Below are positions 1-6,469 of a stretch of DNA of 6,469 nucleotides, piece after piece. A program made the position numbers and the translations under genes. The notes beneath the pieces were generated by a model. The model was not told the origin of the DNA and ran no database searches. It worked only from the letters and a program-made list of their open reading frames with translations. The stretch comes from JBFJVZ01 sp041623895 (GTDB lineage: Bacteria > Planctomycetota > Planctomycetia > Pirellulales > Pirellulaceae). The stretch is taken from assembly GCA_041623895.1 (NCBI GenBank), contig JBFJVZ010000423.1, positions 1 to 6,469 of the forward strand, given 5' to 3'. Within the stretch, counting starts at the first letter, position 1, and each line of letters opens with the position of its first letter.

Positions 1-9
1 GATTCAATC

Positions 10-92
10 TTAGGGTGGTGGTCGTAGCCGATGTCGCCAGACTTCGGGGTATCTTGGAACGAACCGAATTCTGGCGAATCCGGCTACCCTAA
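10..92. repeat. Long imperfect inverted repeat, possibly a dispersed intergenic palindromic element
   Basis: The two arms fold onto each other in three blocks. TTAGGG (10-15) pairs with CCCTAA (87-92). GTAGCCGAT (24-32) pairs with ATCCGGCTAC (78-87) with one bulged base, sharing base 87 as an alternative partner. TCGCCAGACTTCGG (34-47) pairs with CCGAATTCTGGCGA (64-77) at 13 of 14 positions. The loop is about 16 bases (48-63), and the left arm has an extra unpaired stretch at about 16-23. There is no T-tract after either arm, so it is not a standard intrinsic terminator. I infer a REP- or MITE-like palindromic unit, or a structured RNA or the end of an upstream transcript. No second copy is visible in this window. 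Confidence 0.6.
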
Positions 93-93
93 A

Positions 94-106
94 GTCAAAA
101 GTTGAC
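94..106. promoter_or_regulatory. Small palindrome, possible operator upstream of the kinase gene
   Basis: GTCAA-AAG-TTGAC is a perfect 5-base inverted repeat with a 3-base spacer. It lies about 94 bases upstream of the chosen kinase start and immediately after the long inverted repeat. Its right arm belongs to a TTGACA hexamer (102-107) that resembles a sigma-70 -35 box, but no -10 box lies at the usual spacing. A role in regulation is only a possibility, since short palindromes like this arise by chance. Confidence 0.2.
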
Positions 107-199
107 ACGCCGCGTTATGAGGGGCTGCTGCCGGGTGTGTAGAATCGAGTGATCCTGCTCTGCCTTGGTTTTTATGCGACCGAGCCAATACGACTTGCC

Positions 200-2479
200 A
201 TGACGCCCGATCAGCACGCTCACGTAAAAGAATTGTTCCTCAAGGCCCGGGAACTCGGTACGGAACGACGCGAAGAATTCCTACGACAGCAATGCGGTGA
301 AGACACCGACCTGTTTCACGAAGTCACCTCGCTGATCAAGCATGATTCTGCCGACACAATCCTGACGCGGACCGACAAGCCGCCTTTCTATCCGCTGCAG
401 CAAGTGGGCCGGCCGCCCGGTCGTGTACTGAGCCGAATTGAATCCGCGGCGTATCGAATCCTGCGGATTGTTTTGGGAAAACGCTCCAGCCGTTGGGTTG
501 CTATTGCGGTCGCGCTGCTGCTGCTGGCCGCACTGGCAATGTGGACGCACCGGGGAATGAAGCAGTCGTCGCAGTCAATCGCAGCATCTGAACTGCAAAC
601 CATTCTCAGCGCTGATGTGACGGCATTGGAGTTGTGGATCGAAGAAAAGAAAAAAGACGTGCGATTGTGGTCGTCCCAGCCGGAAATCAAGCAGGCTGTT
701 GTCGAGTTGGTGGAAATCGCCGGCGCGGGAGGTGATGCAAATTCTCTACGCTCGGCCCCGGCGCTGGAGAATTTGCGCAGCGAGCTGGAACAGTTCGATC
801 GAATTGTCGGCCGACCTGAAAGGGATGCGCTGATATCACGCGACGGTCTTGTTCTGGGTGCCGGCGAAGACGAAATGGTCGGCTTTCAGTTGCCCGCCGA
901 AATCATTGCTGCCCTAGTTCCGGTTTTTCAAGGTCAAACACTGTTTCTGAAACCGCGGCCCGATCCAGCATTCGATTCGCATGCCGATGATCTGAAGCAA
1001 GCCTTGCTGTACGTCGTGGCGCCAATCACCCGAGATGATTCCGGTCGCAATGAAATCGTTGCTGCCGGTGCCTTCGGGTTTCCCGCGGAAGATGAATTTA
1101 GCAAGATTTTGTCGGTCGCTCGCCAAGGTCAATCGGGTGAAACCTACGCGTTCAACCACACCGGGTTGCTGCTTAACGAAAGCAGATTTGACGAGCAGTT
1201 AAGAGCGAGCGGCTTGCTCCCCCAAGATCCCACATCGCGATCAATCCTGCGAATTGAAATCCGCGACCCCGGCGGCGATCGCAGCAAGTGGAAGGCCTCT
1301 TCACTAGAAGCCGCCGAACGTCCGCTAACCGCACTGGCAGCCAAGGCGATCGCTGCTGGTCGTAAAGCCAGCGAGCGCGAGCAGCAGGGAGTAATCCTCC
1401 AGCCCTACCGGAATTATCGGGGTGCAGAGGTCATTGGTGCCTGGAAATGGTTGCCAAAGTATGCGATGGGTGTGGCCAGCGAAGTCGAGGTGCAAGAACA
1501 ATTTGCGCCGTTGCGGTACCCACTGATTGCCGAATGGATTCGTTTTGGCATGCTGGCCGGCTGCGTGGTGCTACTGTTGGCAGCGGCCAGCTGGATTGTC
1601 TTGCTGGGCCGCGATGTAGTCGAAGCGCGGCGGCTTGGTCAGTACACGTTGCAAGAAGTGATCGGCAAAGGCGGGATGGGCGTGGTCTATCGAGCACAGC
1701 ATGCTTTATTACAGCGTCCAACCGCCATCAAGTTGCTCCGTCCCGAAGCGATCAACGACGCCTCCATGGCTCGATTTGAGCGAGAGGCTCAGTTGGCCAG
1801 CGAGCTGACACACCCCAATACCGTTGACATTTTTGACTTCGGACGGACTCCCCAGGGGTCGTTTTATTGTGTGATGGAATATCTGCAAGGTCGCACGTTG
1901 GAAGACCTGGTGAGCACGGAAGGTCCGTTGCCGGCAAACCGCGTGGTCAATTTTCTCTCGCAGATTGCCGGTTCACTGCAGGAAGCGCACCAGCACGGCA
2001 TCGTGCATCGAGACATCAAGCCTTCCAACATCATGCTGTGCCAGCAAGGTGGAATCCCCGATTTTGTCAAAGTGCTGGACTTCGGCCTCGCCCGACCCGT
2101 CCACCGCTCGGGCGATCATGACCTCACGCGGCCGGGCTTGATTGCGGGCACGCCTCCGTACGTGGCGCCCGAGCGAATTACCGATCCAAGCATCATCGAC
2201 CCACGTTCCGATCTTTATTCGTTCGGTGCCGTCGGTTTCTACCTGCTGACCGGTCGAAACGCGTTCCAAGCAGAAAAAGGCGAGGGGCTGATTCAGCAAA
2301 TCATGACGGCTAGCCCGCCTGCTCCCTCCGATGTCACCAGCCACGAGATCCCTGCCGAATTGGATCGCCTCGTCGTGCGGTGTCTGGCCAGGGACGTCGA
2401 AGATCGGCCAGCCTCGGCTCACGAAGTTCTGATCACCATCGCAAAAATCAACGCGGATCTCGTGCATCCTGCAGGTTGA
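200..2479 (+). CDS. Membrane Ser/Thr protein kinase with periplasmic Cache-like sensor
   Basis: This is a 759-residue receptor-type Hanks kinase. Residues 1-60 form the 'MTPDQHAHVKELF' leader typical of planctomycete and acidobacterial kinases. Membrane segments lie at about 98-117 and 449-470, and between them is a periplasmic domain of about 330 residues with a helical start and the motifs GETYAF (from 313), ESRFDEQL (327-334), RDPGG (355-359) and GAWKW (413-417). I read it as a dCache-like ligand sensor. The cytoplasmic kinase domain follows at about 478-750: glycine loop GKGGMG (from 489), AIK lysine K511, HRD 603-605 with KPSN, DFG 627-629 and APE 656-658. All catalytic residues are present, so it should be active. 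No PASTA or other C-terminal domain follows. The ATG at 200 is chosen because the leader begins there. A GTG at 149 would add 17 hydrophobic, unconserved residues. Neither start has a clear ribosome binding site. Ligand and targets are unknown. Confidence 0.93.
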   Translation: MTPDQHAHVKELFLKARELGTERREEFLRQQCGEDTDLFHEVTSLIKHDSADTILTRTDKPPFYPLQQVGRPPGRVLSRIESAAYRILRIVLGKRSSRWVAIAVALLLLAALAMWTHRGMKQSSQSIAASELQTILSADVTALELWIEEKKKDVRLWSSQPEIKQAVVELVEIAGAGGDANSLRSAPALENLRSELEQFDRIVGRPERDALISRDGLVLGAGEDEMVGFQLPAEIIAALVPVFQGQTLFLKPRPDPAFDSHADDLKQALLYVVAPITRDDSGRNEIVAAGAFGFPAEDEFSKILSVARQGQSGETYAFNHTGLLLNESRFDEQLRASGLLPQDPTSRSILRIEIRDPGGDRSKWKASSLEAAERPLTALAAKAIAAGRKASEREQQGVILQPYRNYRGAEVIGAWKWLPKYAMGVASEVEVQEQFAPLRYPLIAEWIRFGMLAGCVVLLLAAASWIVLLGRDVVEARRLGQYTLQEVIGKGGMGVVYRAQHALLQRPTAIKLLRPEAINDASMARFEREAQLASELTHPNTVDIFDFGRTPQGSFYCVMEYLQGRTLEDLVSTEGPLPANRVVNFLSQIAGSLQEAHQHGIVHRDIKPSNIMLCQQGGIPDFVKVLDFGLARPVHRSGDHDLTRPGLIAGTPPYVAPERITDPSIIDPRSDLYSFGAVGFYLLTGRNAFQAEKGEGLIQQIMTASPPAPSDVTSHEIPAELDRLVVRCLARDVEDRPASAHEVLITIAKINADLVHPAG

Positions 2480-2584
2480 ATTGGTTTCTTTGCGAGGTGA
2501 CATGCAGCCCAACGATTAAGATGAGACTGGCAACGGACCAGCGCCTGAGACGTTTTCGATGTTCCCAGTCCTCTCGATCACCGC

Positions 2585-2590
2585 GGAAGA
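2585..2590 (+). promoter_or_regulatory. Ribosome binding site of the gamma-glutamyltransferase gene
   Basis: GGAAGA lies 8 bases before the ATG at 2599 and is the clearest Shine-Dalgarno site in the window. It supports translation from 2599 (or the overlapping TTG at 2596) over the internal GTG codons at 2650 and 2686, which would shorten the unusually long signal-peptide n-region but lack such a site. Confidence 0.55.
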
Positions 2591-2598
2591 ATTGATTG

Positions 2599-4407
2599 AT
2601 GTACATACCCCTACGCTTGCCCCCGGTTTCAAAACTCTGTTGCTCTTCTGTGCGAGGGCGGAAAGTATGCAAATGCCGCCCGCAAGTGTTCAACATAATT
2701 ATCGTGTCGCTGGTAGTGGGTGGGATGGTGATGTCAGCAGCTAAACCAGCTCTTGCGGGCGGTCCCTACGATCGACCTTCCGGTGATCCGCATCAAAGCC
2801 GTTCGACGGTCATCGCCACTGGCGGCATGGTTGCCACCAGCCAACCCTTAGCCGCCACAGTGGGACTGGATATTTTGAAAGCAGGCGGCAACGCAGTCGA
2901 TGCCGCGATCGCAACCAACGCCATGCTCGGGCTGGTCGAACCGATGAGCTGCGGAATCGGTGGCGATTTGTTTGCGATCTACTGGGATGCCAAGACAGGT
3001 ACCTTGCACGGACTCAATGCCAGCGGCCGCAGTCCCTATGCGATCAACCGCAAAGTCTTTGCCGATCAACAACTCGACGAGATACCGTTGCAGGGACCGC
3101 TGTCATGGTCCGTACCCGGCTGTGTCGATGGCTGGTTCGAGCTTCACGATAGATTCGGAAGTAAGAGTTTTGCTGAAATCCTGGCCCCGTCGATTGAGTA
3201 CGGCCGCAACGGTTTTCCCGTGACCGAGATCATCGCTGGTTATTGGAAGGGCGGCGAAAAAGCGTTTGCAGACTATCCCGATTCGGCATCCACGTATCTG
3301 ATTGACGGTCGCGCACCGGCCGAAGGTGATATCTTTCGAAACCCGAATCTGGCCCGTTCCTACGAATTGATTGCCAAAGCAGGACGCGATCAGTTCTATC
3401 GTGGGTCGATAGCCCAGCGGATCGTCGAATTCAGCGATGCCAACGGCGGTTACTTTTCTAGCAAGGATTTTGCCGACCACCGTTCCAACTGGGTTGATCC
3501 CGTTTCCAGCTCGTATCGCGGCTTCGATGTCTGGGAGTTGCCACCCAACGGGCAAGGCATCGCGGTCCTGGAGATGCTGAACATTTTGGAGGGCTACGAC
3601 ATTGCGAGTATGGGTCCGCTGAGCCCGGACTACCTGCATCTGTTTATCGAAGCAAAGAAGTTGGCTTTCGCCGATCGGGCCAGGTTTTATTCAGATCCGG
3701 ACTTTAACGATTTGCCCATCAAACAACTGATCTCCAAGTCCTACGCCGAAAAGCAGCGGAGTCGGATCGACGTCCAAAAGGCGGCTAAGGATGTCGAGGC
3801 GGGCGATCCCAAACTCCAGCACGGTGACACCGTCTATTTGACGGTCGTCGACAAGGATCGCAATTGTTGTTCATTGATCCAAAGTAACTTTCATGGATTT
3901 GGATCCAAGGTGACTCCCGGCGATCTGGGCTTTGTAATCCAGAACCGCGGCGCGCTGTTCGCGCTGGATGAAAATCATCTCAATCGCCTGGAGCCGCACA
4001 AACGCCCCTTTCACACGATCATTCCCGCGATGGTTACCAAGAACGGCAAACCTTGGTTGTGCTTCGGTGTGATGGGAGGCGATATGCAGCCGCAAGGTCA
4101 CGTGCAGATCTTGGTCAACCTGATTGATTTTGGCATGAATGTTCAAGCCGCCGGCGATGCCCCGCGAATTCGCCACGTTGGATCACAACAACCCACCGGC
4201 AAACCCGCTGAAGCCGGCGGCACGGTCAACGTGGAAAGCGGAATCGCCGAACAGGCGATCCGGGGGCTGCTGGACAAAGGTCACAAGATCGCTCGAGTCA
4301 AAGCTGGAGGGTTCGGTGGCTACCAGGCGATCCGCATCGACTGGCAACGCGGGACCCTGCACGGAGCGACCGAGTCCAGAAAAGACGGTGTGGCGGTGGG
4401 ATACTGA
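2599..4407 (+). CDS. Exported gamma-glutamyltransferase-family protein (Ntn hydrolase)
   Basis: This 602-residue protein is a member of the gamma-glutamyltransferase / cephalosporin-acylase-like family, which cleaves or transfers gamma-glutamyl groups of glutathione and related amides. Such proteins are made as a proenzyme that cuts itself. Residues 1-53 look like a signal peptide: hydrophobic core IIIVSLVVGG and a cleavage site after AKPALA. The mature N-terminus has the family's 'ATGGMVATSQPLA' and 'GGNAVDAAIA' blocks, and GRSP (R144) is the likely substrate-carboxylate arginine. The predicted self-cleavage and nucleophile residue is T411 in HGDTVYLTVVD, giving a small subunit of about 192 residues, a normal size. 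The later glycine motif reads GGDMQPQGH (493-501) and RPFHTIIPA replaces the RPLSSMSP type, which places it in the YwrD-like branch rather than with classical E. coli Ggt. The true substrate is therefore uncertain. It probably acts in the periplasm. It lies 119 bases after the kinase gene on the same strand and may be co-transcribed. Confidence 0.93.
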   Translation: MYIPLRLPPVSKLCCSSVRGRKVCKCRPQVFNIIIVSLVVGGMVMSAAKPALAGGPYDRPSGDPHQSRSTVIATGGMVATSQPLAATVGLDILKAGGNAVDAAIATNAMLGLVEPMSCGIGGDLFAIYWDAKTGTLHGLNASGRSPYAINRKVFADQQLDEIPLQGPLSWSVPGCVDGWFELHDRFGSKSFAEILAPSIEYGRNGFPVTEIIAGYWKGGEKAFADYPDSASTYLIDGRAPAEGDIFRNPNLARSYELIAKAGRDQFYRGSIAQRIVEFSDANGGYFSSKDFADHRSNWVDPVSSSYRGFDVWELPPNGQGIAVLEMLNILEGYDIASMGPLSPDYLHLFIEAKKLAFADRARFYSDPDFNDLPIKQLISKSYAEKQRSRIDVQKAAKDVEAGDPKLQHGDTVYLTVVDKDRNCCSLIQSNFHGFGSKVTPGDLGFVIQNRGALFALDENHLNRLEPHKRPFHTIIPAMVTKNGKPWLCFGVMGGDMQPQGHVQILVNLIDFGMNVQAAGDAPRIRHVGSQQPTGKPAEAGGTVNVESGIAEQAIRGLLDKGHKIARVKAGGFGGYQAIRIDWQRGTLHGATESRKDGVAVGY

Positions 4408-4410
4408 GCC

Positions 4411-4442
4411 CATTTTCGATCGACATATCATGGTTGAAAATG
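4411..4442 (+). terminator. Weak hairpin between convergent genes, terminator-like
   Basis: CATTTTC (4411-4417) and GAAAATG (4436-4442) are a perfect 7-base inverted repeat. In a plus-strand transcript GAUCG (4418-4422) can also pair with UGGUU (4431-4435) through G-U wobbles, giving a stem of about 12 pairs with an 8-base loop. It begins 4 bases after the transferase stop codon and ends 7 bases before the plsC stop codon. The stem is AT-rich and no U-tract follows, so termination is only a suggestion. In the minus-strand transcript the wobbles become mismatches, so it would serve plus-strand transcription best. Confidence 0.3.
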
Positions 4443-4448
4443 CGCTAA

Positions 4449-5102
4449 CTAATGACCCCACTCGCCGGCGGGCAGTTCCGCCGCCAGCCGTTTCATCGAC
4501 TGATCCAATTGCTGCATGAACTCTTTTTTGTTCAATCCCGTTTCGATTGGCTCGCCGATGACAATGTCGCAAAAAAACGGCACCAAGATCGCTTCCCCTT
4601 TTGGCAGCGCCTTGCCCAATCCACGCATGAAGACCGGAATCACCGGCACTTCGGGATGACGGCGAGCCAGGTGAGCGACTCCCGTCTGTAACTCCGCCAT
4701 TGTTTCCGGTTCGCCGCGAGTGCCTTCGGGGAATAGCAGCACAATGTCGTTCGCCTCCAGGGATTCCGAAATCGGCTCCAGCGGATGTTTGCCGTCTTTG
4801 TCACGCTTGGTTTGTTTGCGATCGATCGGAATGATGCCGACGATTCGCGTGGCAAACCAACGACGAAGCGGACGAGTCAGAAAGTAATCTGCAGCGGCAA
4901 CCGGTCGAACATGCCGTAAACGACGGAGTCCCAGCACATTCATCAAGGCAAACACGTCCAGGTGACTGTTGTGATTGGCAACAATGATTGCCGGACCCTG
5001 CTGCGGCAGAAATTCTCCTCGCCGCATGTTGGTGCCCAACACAATCATCATCAACGGGCGAATGATGATCGCGAAAAACAGTGTGCGCAGCCAGTGATTC
5101 AT
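4449..5102 (-). CDS. plsC: 1-acyl-sn-glycerol-3-phosphate acyltransferase (PlsC-like)
   Basis: A 217-residue membrane-associated acyltransferase that adds a fatty acyl chain to lysophosphatidic acid to give phosphatidic acid. The four PlsC/LPLAT blocks are visible: the catalytic NHX4D motif as NHNSHLD (H44 and D49), GIIPIDR (89-95), the glycerol-phosphate-binding FPEGTRG (124-130), and VPVIPVF (152-158). Residues 5-22 form a hydrophobic membrane anchor. The length is slightly short but normal for the family. The ATG lies 11 bases after the cdsA-like stop codon, so the two are very probably co-transcribed and make consecutive intermediates, phosphatidic acid then CDP-diacylglycerol. No Shine-Dalgarno site is seen, so translational coupling to cdsA is likely. 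Acyl acceptors other than lysophosphatidic acid are possible in this superfamily, and the genome may hold other plsC copies. Confidence 0.92.
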   Translation of the reverse strand: MNHWLRTLFFAIIIRPLMMIVLGTNMRRGEFLPQQGPAIIVANHNSHLDVFALMNVLGLRRLRHVRPVAAADYFLTRPLRRWFATRIVGIIPIDRKQTKRDKDGKHPLEPISESLEANDIVLLFPEGTRGEPETMAELQTGVAHLARRHPEVPVIPVFMRGLGKALPKGEAILVPFFCDIVIGEPIETGLNKKEFMQQLDQSMKRLAAELPAGEWGH

Positions 5103-5113
5103 ACTGCGGGCGA

Positions 5114-6091
5114 TCAGCCGTAAGTGTAATAGATGAAGTGAAAGAACAGCGGAGCGGTAAACACTAACGAATCAACCCGATCCAACACTCCACCGTGGCC
5201 GGGCAGTGTGGCGCCAAAGTCTTTGATCCCCAAGTCACGCTTCAAAGCCGACATGCAGAGATCGCCGACGAATCCGGCAAAGGCAATGATAACCCCTGCG
5301 AGCAAGGATCGCTGCCAATCCATTAGCGTCAAGCGCGGCCCGATCAGCATCCCAACAACAATCGTGCTGGCAGCACCGCCAATGAAGCCGGCGTAGGTTT
5401 TGCCGGGGCTGACCGTGGGGGCGACTTTGCGGCGACCGAGTGTCTTGCCCCACAGGTACTGAAAGATGTCATTCAGCTCCGTCATCAAAACCAGGAACAG
5501 CAGCAACCCGGGACCTGGAAATGCTTCCCCAATCTTCGATGGGAACTCGCCTGTCAGACGCGGCGGCACGATGTCACCCGGATGAAACACCAGCAGGATC
5601 GCCGCGTGCGAAAGACTGAACACGGTCACCATCAGAGCCCAATGCAGCGTTCCCGCCGCCCGCAAGAAACCCTCGGTGTGGCCAATCAAAATCATCCGCG
5701 TCGGCAGGGCCACAAACATCATTACCGGAATGAACACGATGAACATTCCGTACCAGCTGGTCGCCGCAAAGTAGTATTGGCCGATGATGGACGCGTAGGC
5801 GTAGAACAGCACGCGGCGGTCCGCTCGCCGCGTTGGCGTCATGGAAAGAAATTCTTTCAGGGCAAGAAAACTGACGAAGGCCAGAAACCAGACCGCGGAA
5901 GTCGGCGAGGGAACCAGTGCAATGACAAACAAGCCGACAATCACCCACCACGTGCGAACCCGGCTGACAAGCTCGCTCCAGTCGCCTTCTGTTCGCACCC
6001 GCACGAGCACAATCACGACCACGGTTGCCACCGCAAGTGCCGCAACAATCGCGGTCAGCGACGTCCAAACTTCGGGTGCCAGGTGTTCCAT
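5114..6091 (-). CDS. cdsA: Phosphatidate cytidylyltransferase (CDP-diacylglycerol synthase), YnbB-like
   Basis: A 325-residue integral membrane enzyme with about eight or nine hydrophobic helices that converts phosphatidic acid and CTP to CDP-diacylglycerol. The C-terminal family signature is complete at residues 281-307: SALKRD, then KDFG, then LPGHGG and DRVD. The central block reads TELNDIFQYLWGK (204-216) followed by VSPGKTYAGFIGG. Housekeeping CdsA usually has a DSGAYxxG-like stretch here, and the TELND..QY form recalls YnbB-type paralogues (from memory, not a search). It is the first gene of a two-gene operon with plsC. The ATG at 6091 is chosen because it gives a usual short N-terminus before the first helix (about 11-31). 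A GTG at 6133 would add 14 residues. Neither start has a good ribosome binding site. The reaction is well supported, but whether this is the essential copy or an accessory paralogue is open. The symbol is given for the family. Confidence 0.92.
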   Translation of the reverse strand: MEHLAPEVWTSLTAIVAALAVATVVVIVLVRVRTEGDWSELVSRVRTWWVIVGLFVIALVPSPTSAVWFLAFVSFLALKEFLSMTPTRRADRRVLFYAYASIIGQYYFAATSWYGMFIVFIPVMMFVALPTRMILIGHTEGFLRAAGTLHWALMVTVFSLSHAAILLVFHPGDIVPPRLTGEFPSKIGEAFPGPGLLLFLVLMTELNDIFQYLWGKTLGRRKVAPTVSPGKTYAGFIGGAASTIVVGMLIGPRLTLMDWQRSLLAGVIIAFAGFVGDLCMSALKRDLGIKDFGATLPGHGGVLDRVDSLVFTAPLFFHFIYYTYG

Positions 6092-6212
6092 GTCGGTAGA
6101 TTGTACGCTTAGATATCGAAGGTCGGCGACCACAGGAACCTAGCGAACTAGAGCCTGCAAAGGCAGCTCGGACGCGCAGCATGCCTCGACCGCTTTTTCC
6201 CGGCACAGTTAA

Positions 6213-6469
6213 CTGAAAACAGACCGCTGGGAGTTGCCAATCCTGGATCTGACCGCGCCGACAACTAAACAATTGAATCAGGCGACAGAGTTTATTCAAC
6301 AGCACCAACAGGCCGGTGTGCTGGTACACTGCAAGGCGGGTTATTCGCGTAGCGCGGCAATCGTGGCGGCGTGGCTGCTGAGAACAAATCGGGCTGCATC
6401 AACAGAGCAAGCATTTCAGATGCTGCGGTCGGCTCGACCCACGATCGTCATCCGTCCGGAGATTCGGGC
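6213..6469 (+). CDS. Dual-specificity / tyrosine phosphatase-like fragment, 5' truncated, runs off the window
   Basis: The frame is open from after a TAA at 6210-6212 to the window edge (85 codons). It holds LPILDLTAPT, then VLVHCKAGYSRSAAIVAAW, in which HCKAGYSRS is the HCX5R phosphate-binding loop with catalytic cysteine at 6330-6332 and arginine at 6348-6350, and ends with the RPEIR seen near the end of this domain. A complete domain normally has some 80-100 residues before the cysteine. Here about 40 are available, and further in-frame stops (TAA 6210, TAG 6141) block extension. The only in-frame starts are weak (CTG 6213, TTG 6234, GTG 6318). It is therefore either a short gene with a rare start or, more likely, a decayed remnant. 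It is divergent from cdsA, and dual-specificity domains fused to PAP2 occur beside CdsA paralogues in ynb-type clusters, so a lipid-phosphate role is possible. Confidence 0.6.
   Translation, partial: MKTDRWELPILDLTAPTTKQLNQATEFIQQHQQAGVLVHCKAGYSRSAAIVAAWLLRTNRAASTEQAFQMLRSARPTIVIRPEIR

Noticed and set aside
3..92. Open frame of 29 codons from the window edge to a TAA, possible tail of an upstream plus-strand gene
   Set aside because: It coincides almost exactly with the inverted repeat, and its residues look like the translation of that repeat. A minus-strand frame is equally open across it. No family is recognisable.
10..92. Integron attC site
   Set aside because: The size and imperfect pairing would fit, but the GTTRRRY / RYYYAAC end sequences are absent and no integrase or cassette is present.
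102..145. Sigma-70 promoter built from TTGACA (102-107) and TAGAAT (140-145)
   Set aside because: The spacing is 32 bases, about twice the functional distance, and no better -10 box lies at 16-18 bases.
1973..2512. Long minus-strand open frame of 179 codons inside the kinase gene
   Set aside because: It lies opposite the conserved HRD, DFG and APE motifs of the kinase and resembles no known protein, so it is a shadow of the real gene.
2490..2522. Promoter for the transferase gene from TTGCGA (2490-2495) and TAAGAT (2517-2522)
   Set aside because: The 21-base spacing and the poor matches make it indistinguishable from chance. The gene may be read through from the kinase.
5574..6329. Minus-strand open frame of 251 codons overlapping cdsA in another frame
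   Set aside because: The cdsA frame carries the full family signature and membrane helices, while this frame is rich in Arg, Cys and Gly with no domain. It is a by-product of the codon bias of cdsA.

Overview
The window looks like chromosomal DNA of a planctomycete, most likely a member of the Pirellulaceae. The main pointers are the Ser/Thr kinase, which opens with the 'MTPDQHAHVKELFLKARE' type of leader and carries a sensor with the 'ESRFDEQL' and 'RDPGG' motifs seen in kinases of that phylum, the moderate GC content, and the scarcity of Shine-Dalgarno sites. The taxonomic call is inference from family resemblance, not from a search.

Layout. Bases 1-199 are non-coding and hold a long imperfect inverted repeat (10-92) followed by a small palindrome (94-106). 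Next come two plus-strand genes: a two-pass membrane Ser/Thr protein kinase with a large periplasmic Cache-like sensor (200-2479) and, 119 bases on, an exported gamma-glutamyltransferase-family enzyme (2599-4407). A 41-base gap with a weak hairpin separates these from a converging minus-strand pair, cdsA-like (6091 down to 5114) followed by plsC-like (5102 down to 4449), only 11 bases apart and so probably one operon. Divergent from cdsA, the window ends inside a plus-strand reading frame with a protein tyrosine / dual-specificity phosphatase active site (HCKAGYSRS). Its N-terminal half is missing and it has no convincing start.

How the genes fit together. PlsC makes phosphatidic acid and CdsA converts it to CDP-diacylglycerol, so the minus-strand pair performs two consecutive steps of phospholipid synthesis. 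The CdsA reads 'TELNDIFQYLWGK' where housekeeping CdsA has a 'DSGAYxxG'-like stretch, which resembles the YnbB type. In the E. coli ynbABCD cluster a CdsA paralogue is also found with a phosphatase carrying a dual-specificity domain (YnbD), so the phosphatase fragment here may be the remnant of a ynb-like lipid module. The kinase and the transferase share a direction but show no clear functional link.

I found no tRNA, rRNA, CRISPR array, transposase or recognised origin. I see no clearly novel system. The points most worth a second look are the inverted-repeat element, the split-leader sensor kinase and the broken phosphatase beside the YnbB-like lipid genes.
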